DNA of 64,000 bases. It comes from Burkholderia sp. BCC1644. GTDB lineage: Bacteria; Pseudomonadota; Gammaproteobacteria; Burkholderiales; Burkholderiaceae. Under the pieces are notes generated by a model. That model was given only the letters and a program-made list of their open reading frames with translations, made no database searches and had not been told where the DNA came from. Positions within the stretch are counted from its first letter, which is position 1; every line of letters begins with the position of its first letter. Shown piece by piece: positions 25,256 to 33,702 of the stretch. Position numbers and translations under genes: made by a program. The DNA lies in NCBI RefSeq assembly GCF_902833225.1, contig NZ_CADFEI010000015.1, positions 1 through 64,000 of the forward strand, in the 5' to 3' direction.

Positions 25256-26857
25256 ATGAAACCCCTGACATCCCGGCTCGTCGCGGCGCTGGCCGCCGCA
25301 TCCGTTCTCGCCGCCGTTCCGCTTTCCGCCGCGCACGCGGAAACGCCGAAGGACATGTTCGTGATGGCCACGCTGCTCGACGAATTCACGACGCTCGACC
25401 CGGGCGAGATCTACGAGCTGGTGCCGGAGGAATACGTCGCGAATACCTATGACCGGCTCGTGCGCGTCGACCTGCGCGATCCGTCGAAATTCAACGGCGA
25501 CGTCGCGCAGTCGTGGACGGTGAGCACCGACGGGCTGACCTATACGTTCAAGCTGCGCCCCGGCCTCAAGTTCCACTCGGGCAACCCGTTGACGGCCGAC
25601 GACGTCGCGTGGTCGATCCAGCGCGCGGTGCTGCTCGACAAGGGGCCCGCGGCCGTGCTGACCGGCATCGGCCTCACGAAGGCGAACGTCGCGGCGAACG
25701 TGAAGAAGCTCGACGACCTGACGGTGTCGGTCACGACCGACCGCAAGTACGCGCCGACCTTCGTGCTGAACGTGCTCGGCTCGTGGCCCGCGTCGGTGCT
25801 GGACAAGACGCTGCTGCTGTCGCATCAGCAAGGCGCCGACTTCGGCAATGCGTGGCTGAAGACCAACGAAGCCGGCTCCGGCGCGTACAAGCTGGTCAAG
25901 TGGGCGGCCGGCGACAGCATCGTGCTGCAGCGCTTCGACGGCTACCGGCTGCCGCTCGCGATGAAACGCATCGTGCTGCGCCACGTGCCAGAAGCCGCGA
26001 GCCAGCGCCTGCTGCTGGAAAACGGCGACGTCGACGCCGCGCGCGACCTGAGTCCGGACGATCTGGCATCGGTCGTGAAATCGGGCAAGGCGAAGGTTTC
26101 GGCTTCGCCGCAAGCGACGCTCCTGTATCTCGGCCTGAACACGAAGAACCCGACGCTCGCGAAGCCCGACGTGCAGGAAGCGCTGAAATGGCTCGTCGAC
26201 TATGCGGGTATCCAGGGCAACGTCGTGAAGACGACCTACAAGGTCCACCAGACCTTCCTGCCCGAAGGCTTCCTCGGCACGCTGAACACGAACCCGTACA
26301 AGCTCGATATCGCGAAGGCGAAGGCGCTGCTCGCGAAGGCCGGCGTGCCGAACGGCTTTTCGGTGACGATGGACGTGCGCAACGACTATCCGTACACGGA
26401 GATCGCGCAGGCCGTGCAGGCGAACTTCGCGCAGGCGGGCATCAAGGTGCAGCTGATCCCCGGCGACAACAAGCAGACGCTCGCGAAATACCGCGCGCGC
26501 CAGCACGACATCTACATCGGCGAATGGTCGGCCGACTACATCGATCCGCACAGCAACGCGCAGGGTTTCGCGTGGAATCCGGACAACGCCGACAAGTCGA
26601 GCTATAAAATGCTGGCCTGGCGCAACAGCTGGAACATCCCGCAACTGACCAAGGAAACCGACACCGCGCTCGCCGAGCCGACCGCCGCGAAACGCGCGCA
26701 GCTGTATCAGACGATGCAGAAGGAAATGCTCGCGCGCTCGCCGTTCGTGATCATGTTCCAGAAAGTCGCGCAGGTCGCGACGCGGCCCGGCGTGAGCGGG
26801 CTCGAAGTCGGGCCGATCAACGATCTCGTGTCGTACCGCAACCTGAAGAAGCAATAA
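25256..26857 (+). CDS. ddpA: D-Ala-D-Ala-type ABC substrate-binding protein (DdpA-like)
   Basis: 533 residues: Sec signal (MKPLTSRLVAALAAASVLAAV to AHA) and a family-5 dipeptide-binding protein. It begins 61 bases after ddpX and is followed by permease and ATPase genes, so it is the periplasmic receptor of this system. It is a close paralogue of the orphan at 15789-17378. GGAGCGCAG before the ATG is a good ribosome site. By gene order it should bind D-alanyl-D-alanine, although related dipeptides are possible. Confidence 0.9.
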   Translation: MKPLTSRLVAALAAASVLAAVPLSAAHAETPKDMFVMATLLDEFTTLDPGEIYELVPEEYVANTYDRLVRVDLRDPSKFNGDVAQSWTVSTDGLTYTFKLRPGLKFHSGNPLTADDVAWSIQRAVLLDKGPAAVLTGIGLTKANVAANVKKLDDLTVSVTTDRKYAPTFVLNVLGSWPASVLDKTLLLSHQQGADFGNAWLKTNEAGSGAYKLVKWAAGDSIVLQRFDGYRLPLAMKRIVLRHVPEAASQRLLLENGDVDAARDLSPDDLASVVKSGKAKVSASPQATLLYLGLNTKNPTLAKPDVQEALKWLVDYAGIQGNVVKTTYKVHQTFLPEGFLGTLNTNPYKLDIAKAKALLAKAGVPNGFSVTMDVRNDYPYTEIAQAVQANFAQAGIKVQLIPGDNKQTLAKYRARQHDIYIGEWSADYIDPHSNAQGFAWNPDNADKSSYKMLAWRNSWNIPQLTKETDTALAEPTAAKRAQLYQTMQKEMLARSPFVIMFQKVAQVATRPGVSGLEVGPINDLVSYRNLKKQ

Positions 26858-26867
26858 GATTCGCCGC

Positions 26868-27938
26868 ATGTCGACTCCCGCCTCCTCCCTCGAAGCACTG
26901 CGCACGCTGCCCGCGCGGCGCCCGGCCGTCCGCTGGGCACTGCGCGTGCTGCGCTGGGCGCTCACGCTCGCCGTCACGTTCGCGGGGCTGCTCGCGCTGA
27001 CGTTCGTGATCGGCCGCAAGGTGCCGATCGATCCCGTGCTCGCGATCCTCGGCGATCGTGCGTCGGCCGAGGCATACGCGGCCGAACGCATCGCGCTCGG
27101 GCTCGACAAGCCGCTCGTCACGCAATTCCTGATCTATGTACGCGACGTGCTGCACGGCAATCTCGGCGTATCGCTGCTGACGGCGAACCCGGTGCTCGAC
27201 GATATCAAGCGCGTGTTCCCGGCCACGCTCGAACTCGCGACGATCGCGACGCTGATCGGCATCGCGATCGGCGTGCCGCTCGGCGTCGCGGCCGCCGTGA
27301 AGCACAACCGGCCGATCGATCACATCGCGCGCTTCGTCGGGCTGATCGGCAATTCGGTGCCCGTGTTCTGGCTCGGGCTGATGGGGCTGCTGCTGTTCTA
27401 CGCGCGGCTGCACTGGGTCGGCGGGCCGGGCCGGCTCGACCCCGCGTACGACGGGATGGTCGACCCGCGCACGGGCAGCCTGCTGATCGACGCGGCGCTC
27501 GCGGGCGAGTGGGACGTGTTCCGCAACGCGGTGTCGCACATCGCGCTGCCGGCCGCGATCCTCGGCTACTACTCGGTGGCCTACCTGAGCCGCATGACGC
27601 GCTCGTTCATGCTCGACCAGCTGAGCCAGGAATACATCGTCACCGCGCGCGCGAAAGGCTTGTCCGAGCGGCGCGTGATCTGGCGGCATGCGTTCGGCAA
27701 CATCGCGGTGCCGCTCTTGACCGTGATCGCGCTCACGTACAGCAACCTGCTCGAAGGCTCGGTGCTGACCGAGATCGTGTTCGCGTGGCCGGGGCTCGGC
27801 TCGTACCTGACCGGCGCGCTGCTGAACGCCGACATGAACGCGGTGCTCGGCGCGACGCTCGTGATCGGCGCGATGTTCATCACCGTCAACCTGCTGACCG
27901 ACGCGCTGTACCGCGTGTTCGATCCGCGTGCGCGCTGA
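26868..27938 (+). CDS. ddpB: Dipeptide ABC transporter permease (DdpB/DppB-like)
   Basis: 356-residue inner-membrane permease of the DppB type. An N-terminal helix (residues about 25-50) precedes the periplasmic DppB segment, then five further helices. The cytoplasmic ATPase-contact loop (EAA motif) is visible as EYIVTARAKGLSERRVIWRHAFGN. It starts 10 bases after ddpA. With DdpC it forms the membrane channel. Its N terminus is about 20 residues longer than usual and is proline/arginine-rich. Confidence 0.92.
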   Translation: MSTPASSLEALRTLPARRPAVRWALRVLRWALTLAVTFAGLLALTFVIGRKVPIDPVLAILGDRASAEAYAAERIALGLDKPLVTQFLIYVRDVLHGNLGVSLLTANPVLDDIKRVFPATLELATIATLIGIAIGVPLGVAAAVKHNRPIDHIARFVGLIGNSVPVFWLGLMGLLLFYARLHWVGGPGRLDPAYDGMVDPRTGSLLIDAALAGEWDVFRNAVSHIALPAAILGYYSVAYLSRMTRSFMLDQLSQEYIVTARAKGLSERRVIWRHAFGNIAVPLLTVIALTYSNLLEGSVLTEIVFAWPGLGSYLTGALLNADMNAVLGATLVIGAMFITVNLLTDALYRVFDPRAR

Positions 27939-28004
27939 GGGCCGCCCCGACATGACCGCTTTCCCCCCGCTTCTTCCATCGTCCATGCCGAAGGTCGTCC
28001 AATC

Positions 28005-28919
28005 ATGAACGCCGAGCGCCTCACGCTGCGCGCGTGGCTGCTGTCCGATGCGCCCGCGTCGCGCTCGCAGGCCGCACTCGGCCTCGCGTACCGACGCTGG
28101 CGCCGGTTCGCCACGAATCCGCTCAACCTGTTCGGGCTCGCGATCCTCGTCGCGCTGATCGTCGTCGCGATCGTCGGCCCGCTGATCATGCCGCACGACC
28201 CGCTGCGCCAGGTGCTGTCCGACCGGCTGCTGCCGCCCGGCTCGCCGTCGCACTGGTTCGGCACCGACCAGCTCGGCCGCGACATCCTTTCGCGGCTGAT
28301 CGCCGGTTCGCGCCTGACGCTCGGCATCGCGCTGCTCGTCGTCGTGATCGTCGTGCCGATCGGCCTGCTGATCGGCACGACGGCCGGCTATTGCGGCGGC
28401 TTCGTCGACAGCGTGCTGATGCGCATCACCGACATCGCGCTCGCGTTCCCGAAGATCGTGCTCGCGCTCGCGTTCGCCGCCGCGCTCGGGCCTGGCGTGA
28501 TCAACGCGGTCGTCGCGATCTCGATCACCGCGTGGCCTGCGTATGCGCGGCTCGCACGCGCGGAGACGATCCGTATCGCGCAGGCCGACTACATCCACGC
28601 CGCGCGGCTGCAGGGCGCGTCGGGCCCGCGCATCCTGCTGCGCTACATCATGCCGATGTGCATGTCGTCGGTGATCGTGCGCGCGACGCTCGACATGGCC
28701 GGCATCATCCTGACCGTCGCGGGCCTCGGCTTTCTCGGCCTCGGCGCGCAGCCGCCGAGCCCCGAGTGGGGCTTCATGGTCGCGTCGGGCCGCAACGTGC
28801 TGCTCGACGCCTGGTGGGTCGCGACGCTGCCCGGCATCGCGATCCTGCTCGTGAGCCTCGCATTCAACCTGCTCGGCGACGGGCTGCGCGACGTTTTCGA
28901 TCCCCGCCATGGAGCATGA
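28005..28919 (+). CDS. ddpC: Dipeptide ABC transporter permease (DdpC/DppC-like)
   Basis: 304-residue permease of the DppC/OppC type. The N-terminal OppC domain with MPHDPLRQVLSDRLLPPGSPSHWFGTD (key region, about residues 60-86, leading into LGRDILSRL) is typical. The EAA loop appears as YIHAARLQGASGPRILLRYI. It follows ddpB after 66 bases. Its stop codon is two bases from the chosen ddpD start, so coupling of translation is likely. Confidence 0.92.
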   Translation: MNAERLTLRAWLLSDAPASRSQAALGLAYRRWRRFATNPLNLFGLAILVALIVVAIVGPLIMPHDPLRQVLSDRLLPPGSPSHWFGTDQLGRDILSRLIAGSRLTLGIALLVVVIVVPIGLLIGTTAGYCGGFVDSVLMRITDIALAFPKIVLALAFAAALGPGVINAVVAISITAWPAYARLARAETIRIAQADYIHAARLQGASGPRILLRYIMPMCMSSVIVRATLDMAGIILTVAGLGFLGLGAQPPSPEWGFMVASGRNVLLDAWWVATLPGIAILLVSLAFNLLGDGLRDVFDPRHGA

Positions 28920-28920
28920 C

Positions 28921-29814
28921 ATGCCGATGCATTCCGCCACCGCGCCCGCGCCGCTCTGCGAGATCGACGGGTTGAAGATCGGCTTTCGCGGCCACGACGG
29001 CGTCGTCACCGACGCCGTGCGCGACCTGTCGCTGACGCTCGCGCCCGGCGAACGGCTCGGCATCGTCGGCGAATCCGGCTCCGGCAAATCGCTGACGGGC
29101 CGCGCGCTGCTCGGCCTGCTGCCCGACGCCGCCCGCTGGTCGGCACGCACGATGCGCTTCGCGGGCCGCGACCTGCTCGCGATGTCGCCGCGCGACCGCC
29201 GGCAGCTGTGCGGCAGCCAGATGGGCATGATCCTGCAGGATCCGAAGTATTCGCTGAACCCGGTGATGACGGTCGCCAAACAGATGGGCGAGGCGTTCCG
29301 GCTGCACGAGCCCGGGCTGCGCGGCCGCGCGCTGCGCGAACGGATCGTCGATGCGCTCGAGGCCGTGCAGATCCGCGACCCGGCGCGCGTCGCCGATGCG
29401 TATCCGCACGAGCTGTCGGGCGGCATGGGCCAGCGTGTGATGATCGCGATGATGGTGTCGACCGGCCCGCAACTGCTGATCGCCGACGAGCCGACGTCCG
29501 CGCTCGACGTCGCGGTGTCGATGCAGGTGCTCGCGGTGCTCGACGCGATGATCGCGCGCCACGACACGGGCCTGATGTTCATCAGCCACGACCTGCCGCT
29601 CGTGATGTCGTTCTGCGACCGCGTCGCGGTGATGTATGCGGGCCGCGTGGTCGAAACCTGCGCCGCGCGCGACCTGCGCAACGCATCGCATCCCTATACG
29701 CGCGGGCTGCTCGCGGCGAACCCGCCGCTCGCGAACCCGCCCGACGAACTGCCGGTGCTGCGCCGCGATCCGGCGTGGCTCGAGCCCGCCGACCGACAGG
29801 AGGCCGCACGATGA
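28921..29814 (+). CDS. ddpD: Dipeptide ABC transporter ATPase (DdpD/DppD-like)
   Basis: 297 residues, one of two ATP-hydrolysing subunits. Walker A GESGSGKS, Q-loop MILQDPKYSLNP, signature LSGGMGQR, Walker B LLIADEPTSALD and the switch histidine in FISHDLPL are all present, and the C-terminal oligopeptide-transporter extension is visible (YTRGLLAANPPLANPPDELP). Start taken at ATG 28921 because GGAG sits six bases upstream; an ATG at 28909, inside ddpC, is also in frame. The stop overlaps the ddpF start (ATGA). Confidence 0.92.
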   Translation: MPMHSATAPAPLCEIDGLKIGFRGHDGVVTDAVRDLSLTLAPGERLGIVGESGSGKSLTGRALLGLLPDAARWSARTMRFAGRDLLAMSPRDRRQLCGSQMGMILQDPKYSLNPVMTVAKQMGEAFRLHEPGLRGRALRERIVDALEAVQIRDPARVADAYPHELSGGMGQRVMIAMMVSTGPQLLIADEPTSALDVAVSMQVLAVLDAMIARHDTGLMFISHDLPLVMSFCDRVAVMYAGRVVETCAARDLRNASHPYTRGLLAANPPLANPPDELPVLRRDPAWLEPADRQEAAR

Positions 29815-30587
29815 TCGACGTCGATCACGCTTCGATCCGTTTCCCGACCCGCACGGGTCACGTCGACGCCGTGCGCGACGCGAGCTTCGCGGTGCGCGAC
29901 GGCGAAGTGTTCGGGCTCGTCGGCGAATCCGGTTCCGGCAAGTCGACACTGCTGCGCGCGCTGACGGGCCTCGTGCCGCTCGCGTCCGGCAGCCTGTCGA
30001 TCGACGGCCGGCCGGTCGGCGGCACGCCCGATCGCGCGTTTCGCCGCCACGTGCAGATGGTGTTCCAGGATCCGTACGCGTCGCTGCATCCGCGCTTCAC
30101 GGTCGACCAGACACTGCGCGAGCCGCTGTCGATCCATGCGATCGGCGACGCCGATGCACGCATTGCCCGCGCGCTGTCCGAAGTCGGGCTCGGCCCCGCG
30201 TTCCGTTTCCGCTATCCGCACCAGTTGTCGGGCGGCCAGCGGCAGCGCGTCGCGATCGCGCGTGCTCTGATCGTCGAGCCGCGCGTGCTGCTGCTCGACG
30301 AACCGACATCGGCGCTCGACGTGTCGGTGCAGGCCGAGATCCTGAACCTGCTGCGCCGCCTGCATCGCGAACGCAAGCTGACGATGATCCTCGTGAGCCA
30401 CAACCTCGCGGTGATCGGCTTCCTGTGCCAGCGCGTCGCCGTGATGCAGCAGGGCGAGATCGTCGAGCAGCTCCGGGTCGAGGACGTGCGCGCCGGGCAG
30501 GTTGCGCGCGACTACACGCGCACGCTGCTGAATGCGACCGAAGGTTATCGCCGTCTCGACCCGGTGGCCGGCGCGCCGGCCGCCTGA
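29811..30587 (+). CDS. ddpF: Dipeptide ABC transporter ATPase (DdpF/DppF-like)
   Basis: 258 residues, second ATPase subunit. Walker A GESGSGKSTLL, Q-loop MVFQDPYASLHP, signature LSGGQRQR, Walker B VLLLDEPTSALDVS and LVSHNLAV are intact. It starts in the ATGA overlap with the ddpD stop and has AGGAGG upstream. It is the last gene of the ddpXABCDF-type operon. Its C-terminal extension is shorter than in most DppF proteins. Confidence 0.92.
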   Translation: MIDVDHASIRFPTRTGHVDAVRDASFAVRDGEVFGLVGESGSGKSTLLRALTGLVPLASGSLSIDGRPVGGTPDRAFRRHVQMVFQDPYASLHPRFTVDQTLREPLSIHAIGDADARIARALSEVGLGPAFRFRYPHQLSGGQRQRVAIARALIVEPRVLLLDEPTSALDVSVQAEILNLLRRLHRERKLTMILVSHNLAVIGFLCQRVAVMQQGEIVEQLRVEDVRAGQVARDYTRTLLNATEGYRRLDPVAGAPAA

Positions 30588-30717
30588 CATCTGCGCGACG
30601 CGCCGGCATGCGATACTCGGCACGCCACGCGCCGGCCAGGCCGCCGCATGGAACCCTTGTGCGTCGCACGGGTCAACTTCCTTTCGTCAACAGCTCAACC
30701 GCAATAGGGAGGCGTTC

Positions 30718-30972
30718 ATGCTGCAATTCATCGAAACCCTGGTCGTCGGGCTCATCGTCGGCCTCCTCGCCCGCGCGCTCAAGCCCGGCGACGACAAGAT
30801 GGGCATCGTGATGACAACCGTGCTCGGCATCGTCGGCTCGCTGGTCGCCGGCTACGTCGGCCGCGCAGCCGGCTGGTACGCGCCGGGCCAGGGCGCAGGC
30901 TGGATCGCATCGATCATCGGCGCGATCGTGCTGCTCGTCGTCGTCGGTGCGATTCGCAAGCGCGCGGGCTGA
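30718..30972 (+). CDS. GlsB/YeaQ/YmgE-family membrane protein
   Basis: 84 residues, three hydrophobic segments (about 2-21, 29-48, 62-80) and the glycine-rich pattern of the transglycosylase-associated family (LVVGLIVGLLARALKPGDD). These small inner-membrane proteins are often induced by stress; the molecular role is not settled. AGGGAGG gives a strong ribosome site. A clear terminator follows at 30997. Confidence 0.88.
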   Translation: MLQFIETLVVGLIVGLLARALKPGDDKMGIVMTTVLGIVGSLVAGYVGRAAGWYAPGQGAGWIASIIGAIVLLVVVGAIRKRAG

Positions 30973-31303
30973 ACCCCGCACGCATCGCTTCAACGCAAAA
31001 CGGCCGCTCATGACTGAGCGGCCGTTTTGCTTTCCGGGCAGCGCAAGGCCGTTGCCCGCGCAACGGTCACGGCGGCCGTTCGTCCCGCGATCCTATCCCA
31101 CCCGGCATTTCCCCGACTTGCAGTCGCGCAGATTCGGCCTACATTGGTTGATGCAATTCGCGGTCATTTGCTTATTACCTTTATTTCCGTTTTTTGATTC
31201 AAGAGGTCCGATGGTTTTGCCGTTTACGCATACAGCACCGCAGCGTTGACGGACTGCCACCCGAGCGGCCCCGCTGCGACGCGCTTCCTCTCTGGAGCCT
31301 GTC
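30973..31303. other. Intergenic region with terminator and a possible minus-strand cysteine-rich frame
   Basis: After the terminator the sequence becomes more AT-rich. On the minus strand a frame ending at 31093 reads RCGAVCVNG, then after a Lys/Asn-rich spacer NCINQCRPNLRDCKSGKC before its stop. Six cysteines in about 50 residues is unusual. An internal ATG at about 31162-31164 would give a 24-residue peptide. There is only a weak ribosome site (AAAGG) and it runs antisense to the next gene. Noted but not called as a gene. Confidence 0.3.
30997..31028 (+). terminator. Intrinsic terminator after the GlsB-like gene
   Basis: AAAACGGCCGCTCA (30997-31010), loop TGAC, TGAGCGGCCGTTTT (31015-31028): a perfect 14-bp stem whose 3' arm ends in a T run. 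An A run on the 5' side would also serve minus-strand transcripts. Confidence 0.85.
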
Positions 31304-31639
31304 ATGAAGCATCGCCTGTTCGCCGCCTCGTTCGTCGTGGCTGCCTCGCTTCTGGCCACGTCCTCGTCCTTTGCCGGTGGCACGTCCGGCATCATTCACT
31401 TCTCCGGCATGATCGTCGAGCCACCCTGCTCGTTCGCGCTCGATACGGCCGATGCCGCTCACGCACACGTACGCGCCGACTGTCCGCGCCCTGCCAGCGG
31501 ACAAGTCGCGTTCGTCGATGCGGCAAGCCTGCGCACGATCAAGACCACGACCTTTACGCAGGCCTCGCGCGCAATCGTTTTACCTGACCGTCCGGGCAGC
31601 GATCATGCACCGATGATCGCCGTCGTGACGTACCAGTAG
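31304..31639 (+). CDS. Short pilin-like exported protein
   Basis: 111 residues with a Sec signal (MKHRLFAAS to SSSFA, cleavage near 23/24). The mature N terminus GTSGIIHFSGMIVEPPCSF strongly recalls type 1 fimbrial subunits (G-x-V-x-F-x-G-x-I-V-x-x-x-C). A second cysteine (ADCPRP) could form the usual pilin disulfide. But it is only 88 residues mature, well short of the 150 or so of normal pilins, and no usher or chaperone gene is nearby. It may be a truncated or specialised relative. Convergent with the downstream LysR gene. Confidence 0.7.
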   Translation: MKHRLFAASFVVAASLLATSSSFAGGTSGIIHFSGMIVEPPCSFALDTADAAHAHVRADCPRPASGQVAFVDAASLRTIKTTTFTQASRAIVLPDRPGSDHAPMIAVVTYQ

Positions 31640-31676
31640 AGCCCGCTGCCGGAGGCGCCCGCGCCGAGGCCGCGCG

Positions 31677-32549
31677 TCAGTCGCGATGACGCGCGATCCA
31701 GTCGCTGAACGCGCGGATCTTCTGCTGGCTGCCGATGGTCTCGGGATACACGAAGAAGTATCGCGCGCCGGTTTCGAGCACGATGTCGAATGGCCGTTCG
31801 AGCCGGCGTGCGCTGACGTCGTCGTCGACGAGCGTCACGTCGCCGATCGCGACGCCGAAACCCTGCATTGCCGCGTTCGTCGCGAGATCGAGCGTATCGA
31901 ACGTCGGCCCGCGCGCGGGATCGACGCCGCGCTCGCCCGCATGATCGAGCCATGCACGCCAGTCTCGATGGTCGCGCGTCGGATGCAGCAGCGTGTGACG
32001 TGCGAGATCGCCGACCGCATCGAGCGGCGACGCCTGCCGCAATTCGGGCGAACAAACGGGCGTGAGCCGCTCGTCGAACAGCGGCAGCGCAAATACGCCC
32101 GGGCCCGGCGACGTGCCGTAGACGATCGCCGCATCGAACGGCTCGGTCGAGAAATCGACGACGTGCTGCCACGCGGTCGTGATCTGCACATGGAGATCGG
32201 GGTGCTCGCCCTGGAAACGCATGATGCGCGGCAGCATCCAGCGCATCACGCAGGTCGGCACCTTCAGCGCGAGATCGGTGCGCTGCCGCGTGAGCCTCAT
32301 CGAGATGTCCTCGATCCGCGCGAAGCTCTCGTTGACGACCGGCAGCAGCTGCTCGCCCTCCGCCGTCAGCGTCAGGCCCTTCGCATGCCGCTTGAACAGC
32401 GGAAAGCCGTAATGCGCCTCCAGCGTCTGGATCTGCCGGCTCACCGCGCCCTGCGTGATGCACAGCTGCTCGGCCGCGCGCGTGAAGCTGCGGTGGCGAG
32501 CCACGGTCGAGAAGATCTGCAGCGCGTGCAGGGGCGGAAGTCGGCGCAT
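31677..32549 (-). CDS. LysR-family regulator, GcvA/AmpR-like clade
   Basis: 290 residues. The N-terminal domain LPPLHALQIFSTVARHRSFTRAAEQLCITQGAVSRQI matches the GcvA/AmpR/PenR group, as does KGLTLTAEGEQLLPVVNESFARI. It lies 106 bases downstream of the beta-lactamase-like gene on the same strand. In Burkholderia the PenA enzyme is controlled by such a regulator, but that one is divergent, so this tandem order is different. Given that the neighbouring enzyme lacks its catalytic residues, the regulator may serve other genes. Confidence 0.88.
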   Translation of the reverse strand: MRRLPPLHALQIFSTVARHRSFTRAAEQLCITQGAVSRQIQTLEAHYGFPLFKRHAKGLTLTAEGEQLLPVVNESFARIEDISMRLTRQRTDLALKVPTCVMRWMLPRIMRFQGEHPDLHVQITTAWQHVVDFSTEPFDAAIVYGTSPGPGVFALPLFDERLTPVCSPELRQASPLDAVGDLARHTLLHPTRDHRDWRAWLDHAGERGVDPARGPTFDTLDLATNAAMQGFGVAIGDVTLVDDDVSARRLERPFDIVLETGARYFFVYPETIGSQQKIRAFSDWIARHRD

Positions 32550-32655
32550 GGCGAACGGAAACGGAAAAACGGCGCGGAAGGACCGCGCGCCGACACCGGC
32601 GCGCGCAGACCGACACGATAAGCCAAACGCCCGCTTTGCGCGAGCCGCCGGACGC

Positions 32656-33555
32656 TCAGGCCGTCGCGGTCAGCGCACCGGCCGCGATGCGCGCCGCCGA
32701 CGCGACGACGTCCGCGCGGGCCGCCGCGTCGGCCTGCTGCTGCGTGAACGACACGGCCATCACGATCGGCGCGCGCGACGGTGGCCACAGCACCGCGATG
32801 TCGGTCGTCGTGCCGTAACCGCCGGTACCGGCCTTGTCCGCGATGCGCCAGCCCGGCGGCACGCCCGCCGCGATGCCGGTCGCGCCGCGCGCGCCGCCGA
32901 CCATCCAGTCGGTCAGCTGCGTGCGCTGCGGCTCCTGCAGCGTATTGCCGAGCAGCAGCCGCTGCAGCGTGTCGACCATCGCGACCGGCGTCGACGTGTC
33001 GCGTTCGTCGGCGGGCGCGGCCTTGTTCAGTTCGGGCTCCCAGCGATCGAGGCGAAACGTCGTGTCGCCGCTCTCGCGCGCGAACGACGTGACGGCCTGC
33101 GGGCCGCCGAGCACGCCCATCAGCAGGTTGCCCGCGCCCTTGTCGCCCGCTTGCAGCATCGCCTCGCACAGCTGCGCGATCGTCATGCCCGTGTCGACGT
33201 GGCTTTCGGTAATCGGCGAGCCCGACACGACTTCATAGCGGCGATACAGGATGCGGCGCGGCAGCAGCGACGCGTCGAGCGAACCGCGCGCGAGTATCGC
33301 GGCGGCCGCCATGACGGCATACGTGCCGCACAGCGGGAAGCGTTCGCGTGCGTGGTGGGCGATGCGCACGCCGTTCGACGTGTCGAGCGCGGCGACGCCG
33401 AGCCGGCCGTTCGATGCTTTTTCGAGCGCGGCCAGTTCGGCTTGTGCGGTGTGGGCGCGCCCCTGGTCGGCGACCGGCGCGGACGTGCACGCGGCGACGA
33501 ACGGCGCGGCGACGGCGGCAAGCAACAGCGAGCGGCGTGTCGGAGAGTGTTCCAT
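32656..33555 (-). CDS. Class A beta-lactamase (PenA-like) homologue lacking catalytic residues
   Basis: 299 residues with full-length similarity to Burkholderia PenA: twin-arginine/lipoprotein type signal (RRSLLLAAVAAPFVAAC, Cys23), then the class A fold. Yet the SxxK motif is replaced: PLCGTYAVM puts Gly77 at Ambler Ser70 and Ala80 at Lys73. The SDN loop reads GDK (137-139), losing Ser130 and Asn132. Glu166 is kept (Glu173, in RWEPELN), and KTG is partly kept as KAGTG (Lys241, Ala242). The reading frame is open and the codons around the lost residues are clear in the sequence. It cannot form the acyl-enzyme. It may be a binding protein or sensor, or a slowly decaying gene. Start ATG at 33553-33555. 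Confidence 0.85.
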   Translation of the reverse strand: MEHSPTRRSLLLAAVAAPFVAACTSAPVADQGRAHTAQAELAALEKASNGRLGVAALDTSNGVRIAHHARERFPLCGTYAVMAAAAILARGSLDASLLPRRILYRRYEVVSGSPITESHVDTGMTIAQLCEAMLQAGDKGAGNLLMGVLGGPQAVTSFARESGDTTFRLDRWEPELNKAAPADERDTSTPVAMVDTLQRLLLGNTLQEPQRTQLTDWMVGGARGATGIAAGVPPGWRIADKAGTGGYGTTTDIAVLWPPSRAPIVMAVSFTQQQADAAARADVVASAARIAAGALTATA

Positions 33556-33702
33556 GAATGAGGTGTGTTCTGTCGGAAACGGTGGCACGAAGCGACGCGG
33601 GCGCGCCTCGGCGAAGCGCGCCCGTTCACGCCGACGGCCGGCCCGCGACGGCATTCGCCGCGCATCCCCGTAAGACGCCCGTCGGCCCCGCAATGCGCGG
33701 GA

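Noticed and set aside
26817..29681. 954-codon minus-strand frame opposite ddpB-ddpD
   Set aside because: Low-complexity arginine-rich shadow; the sense strand has complete ABC transporter genes with overlaps and ribosome sites.
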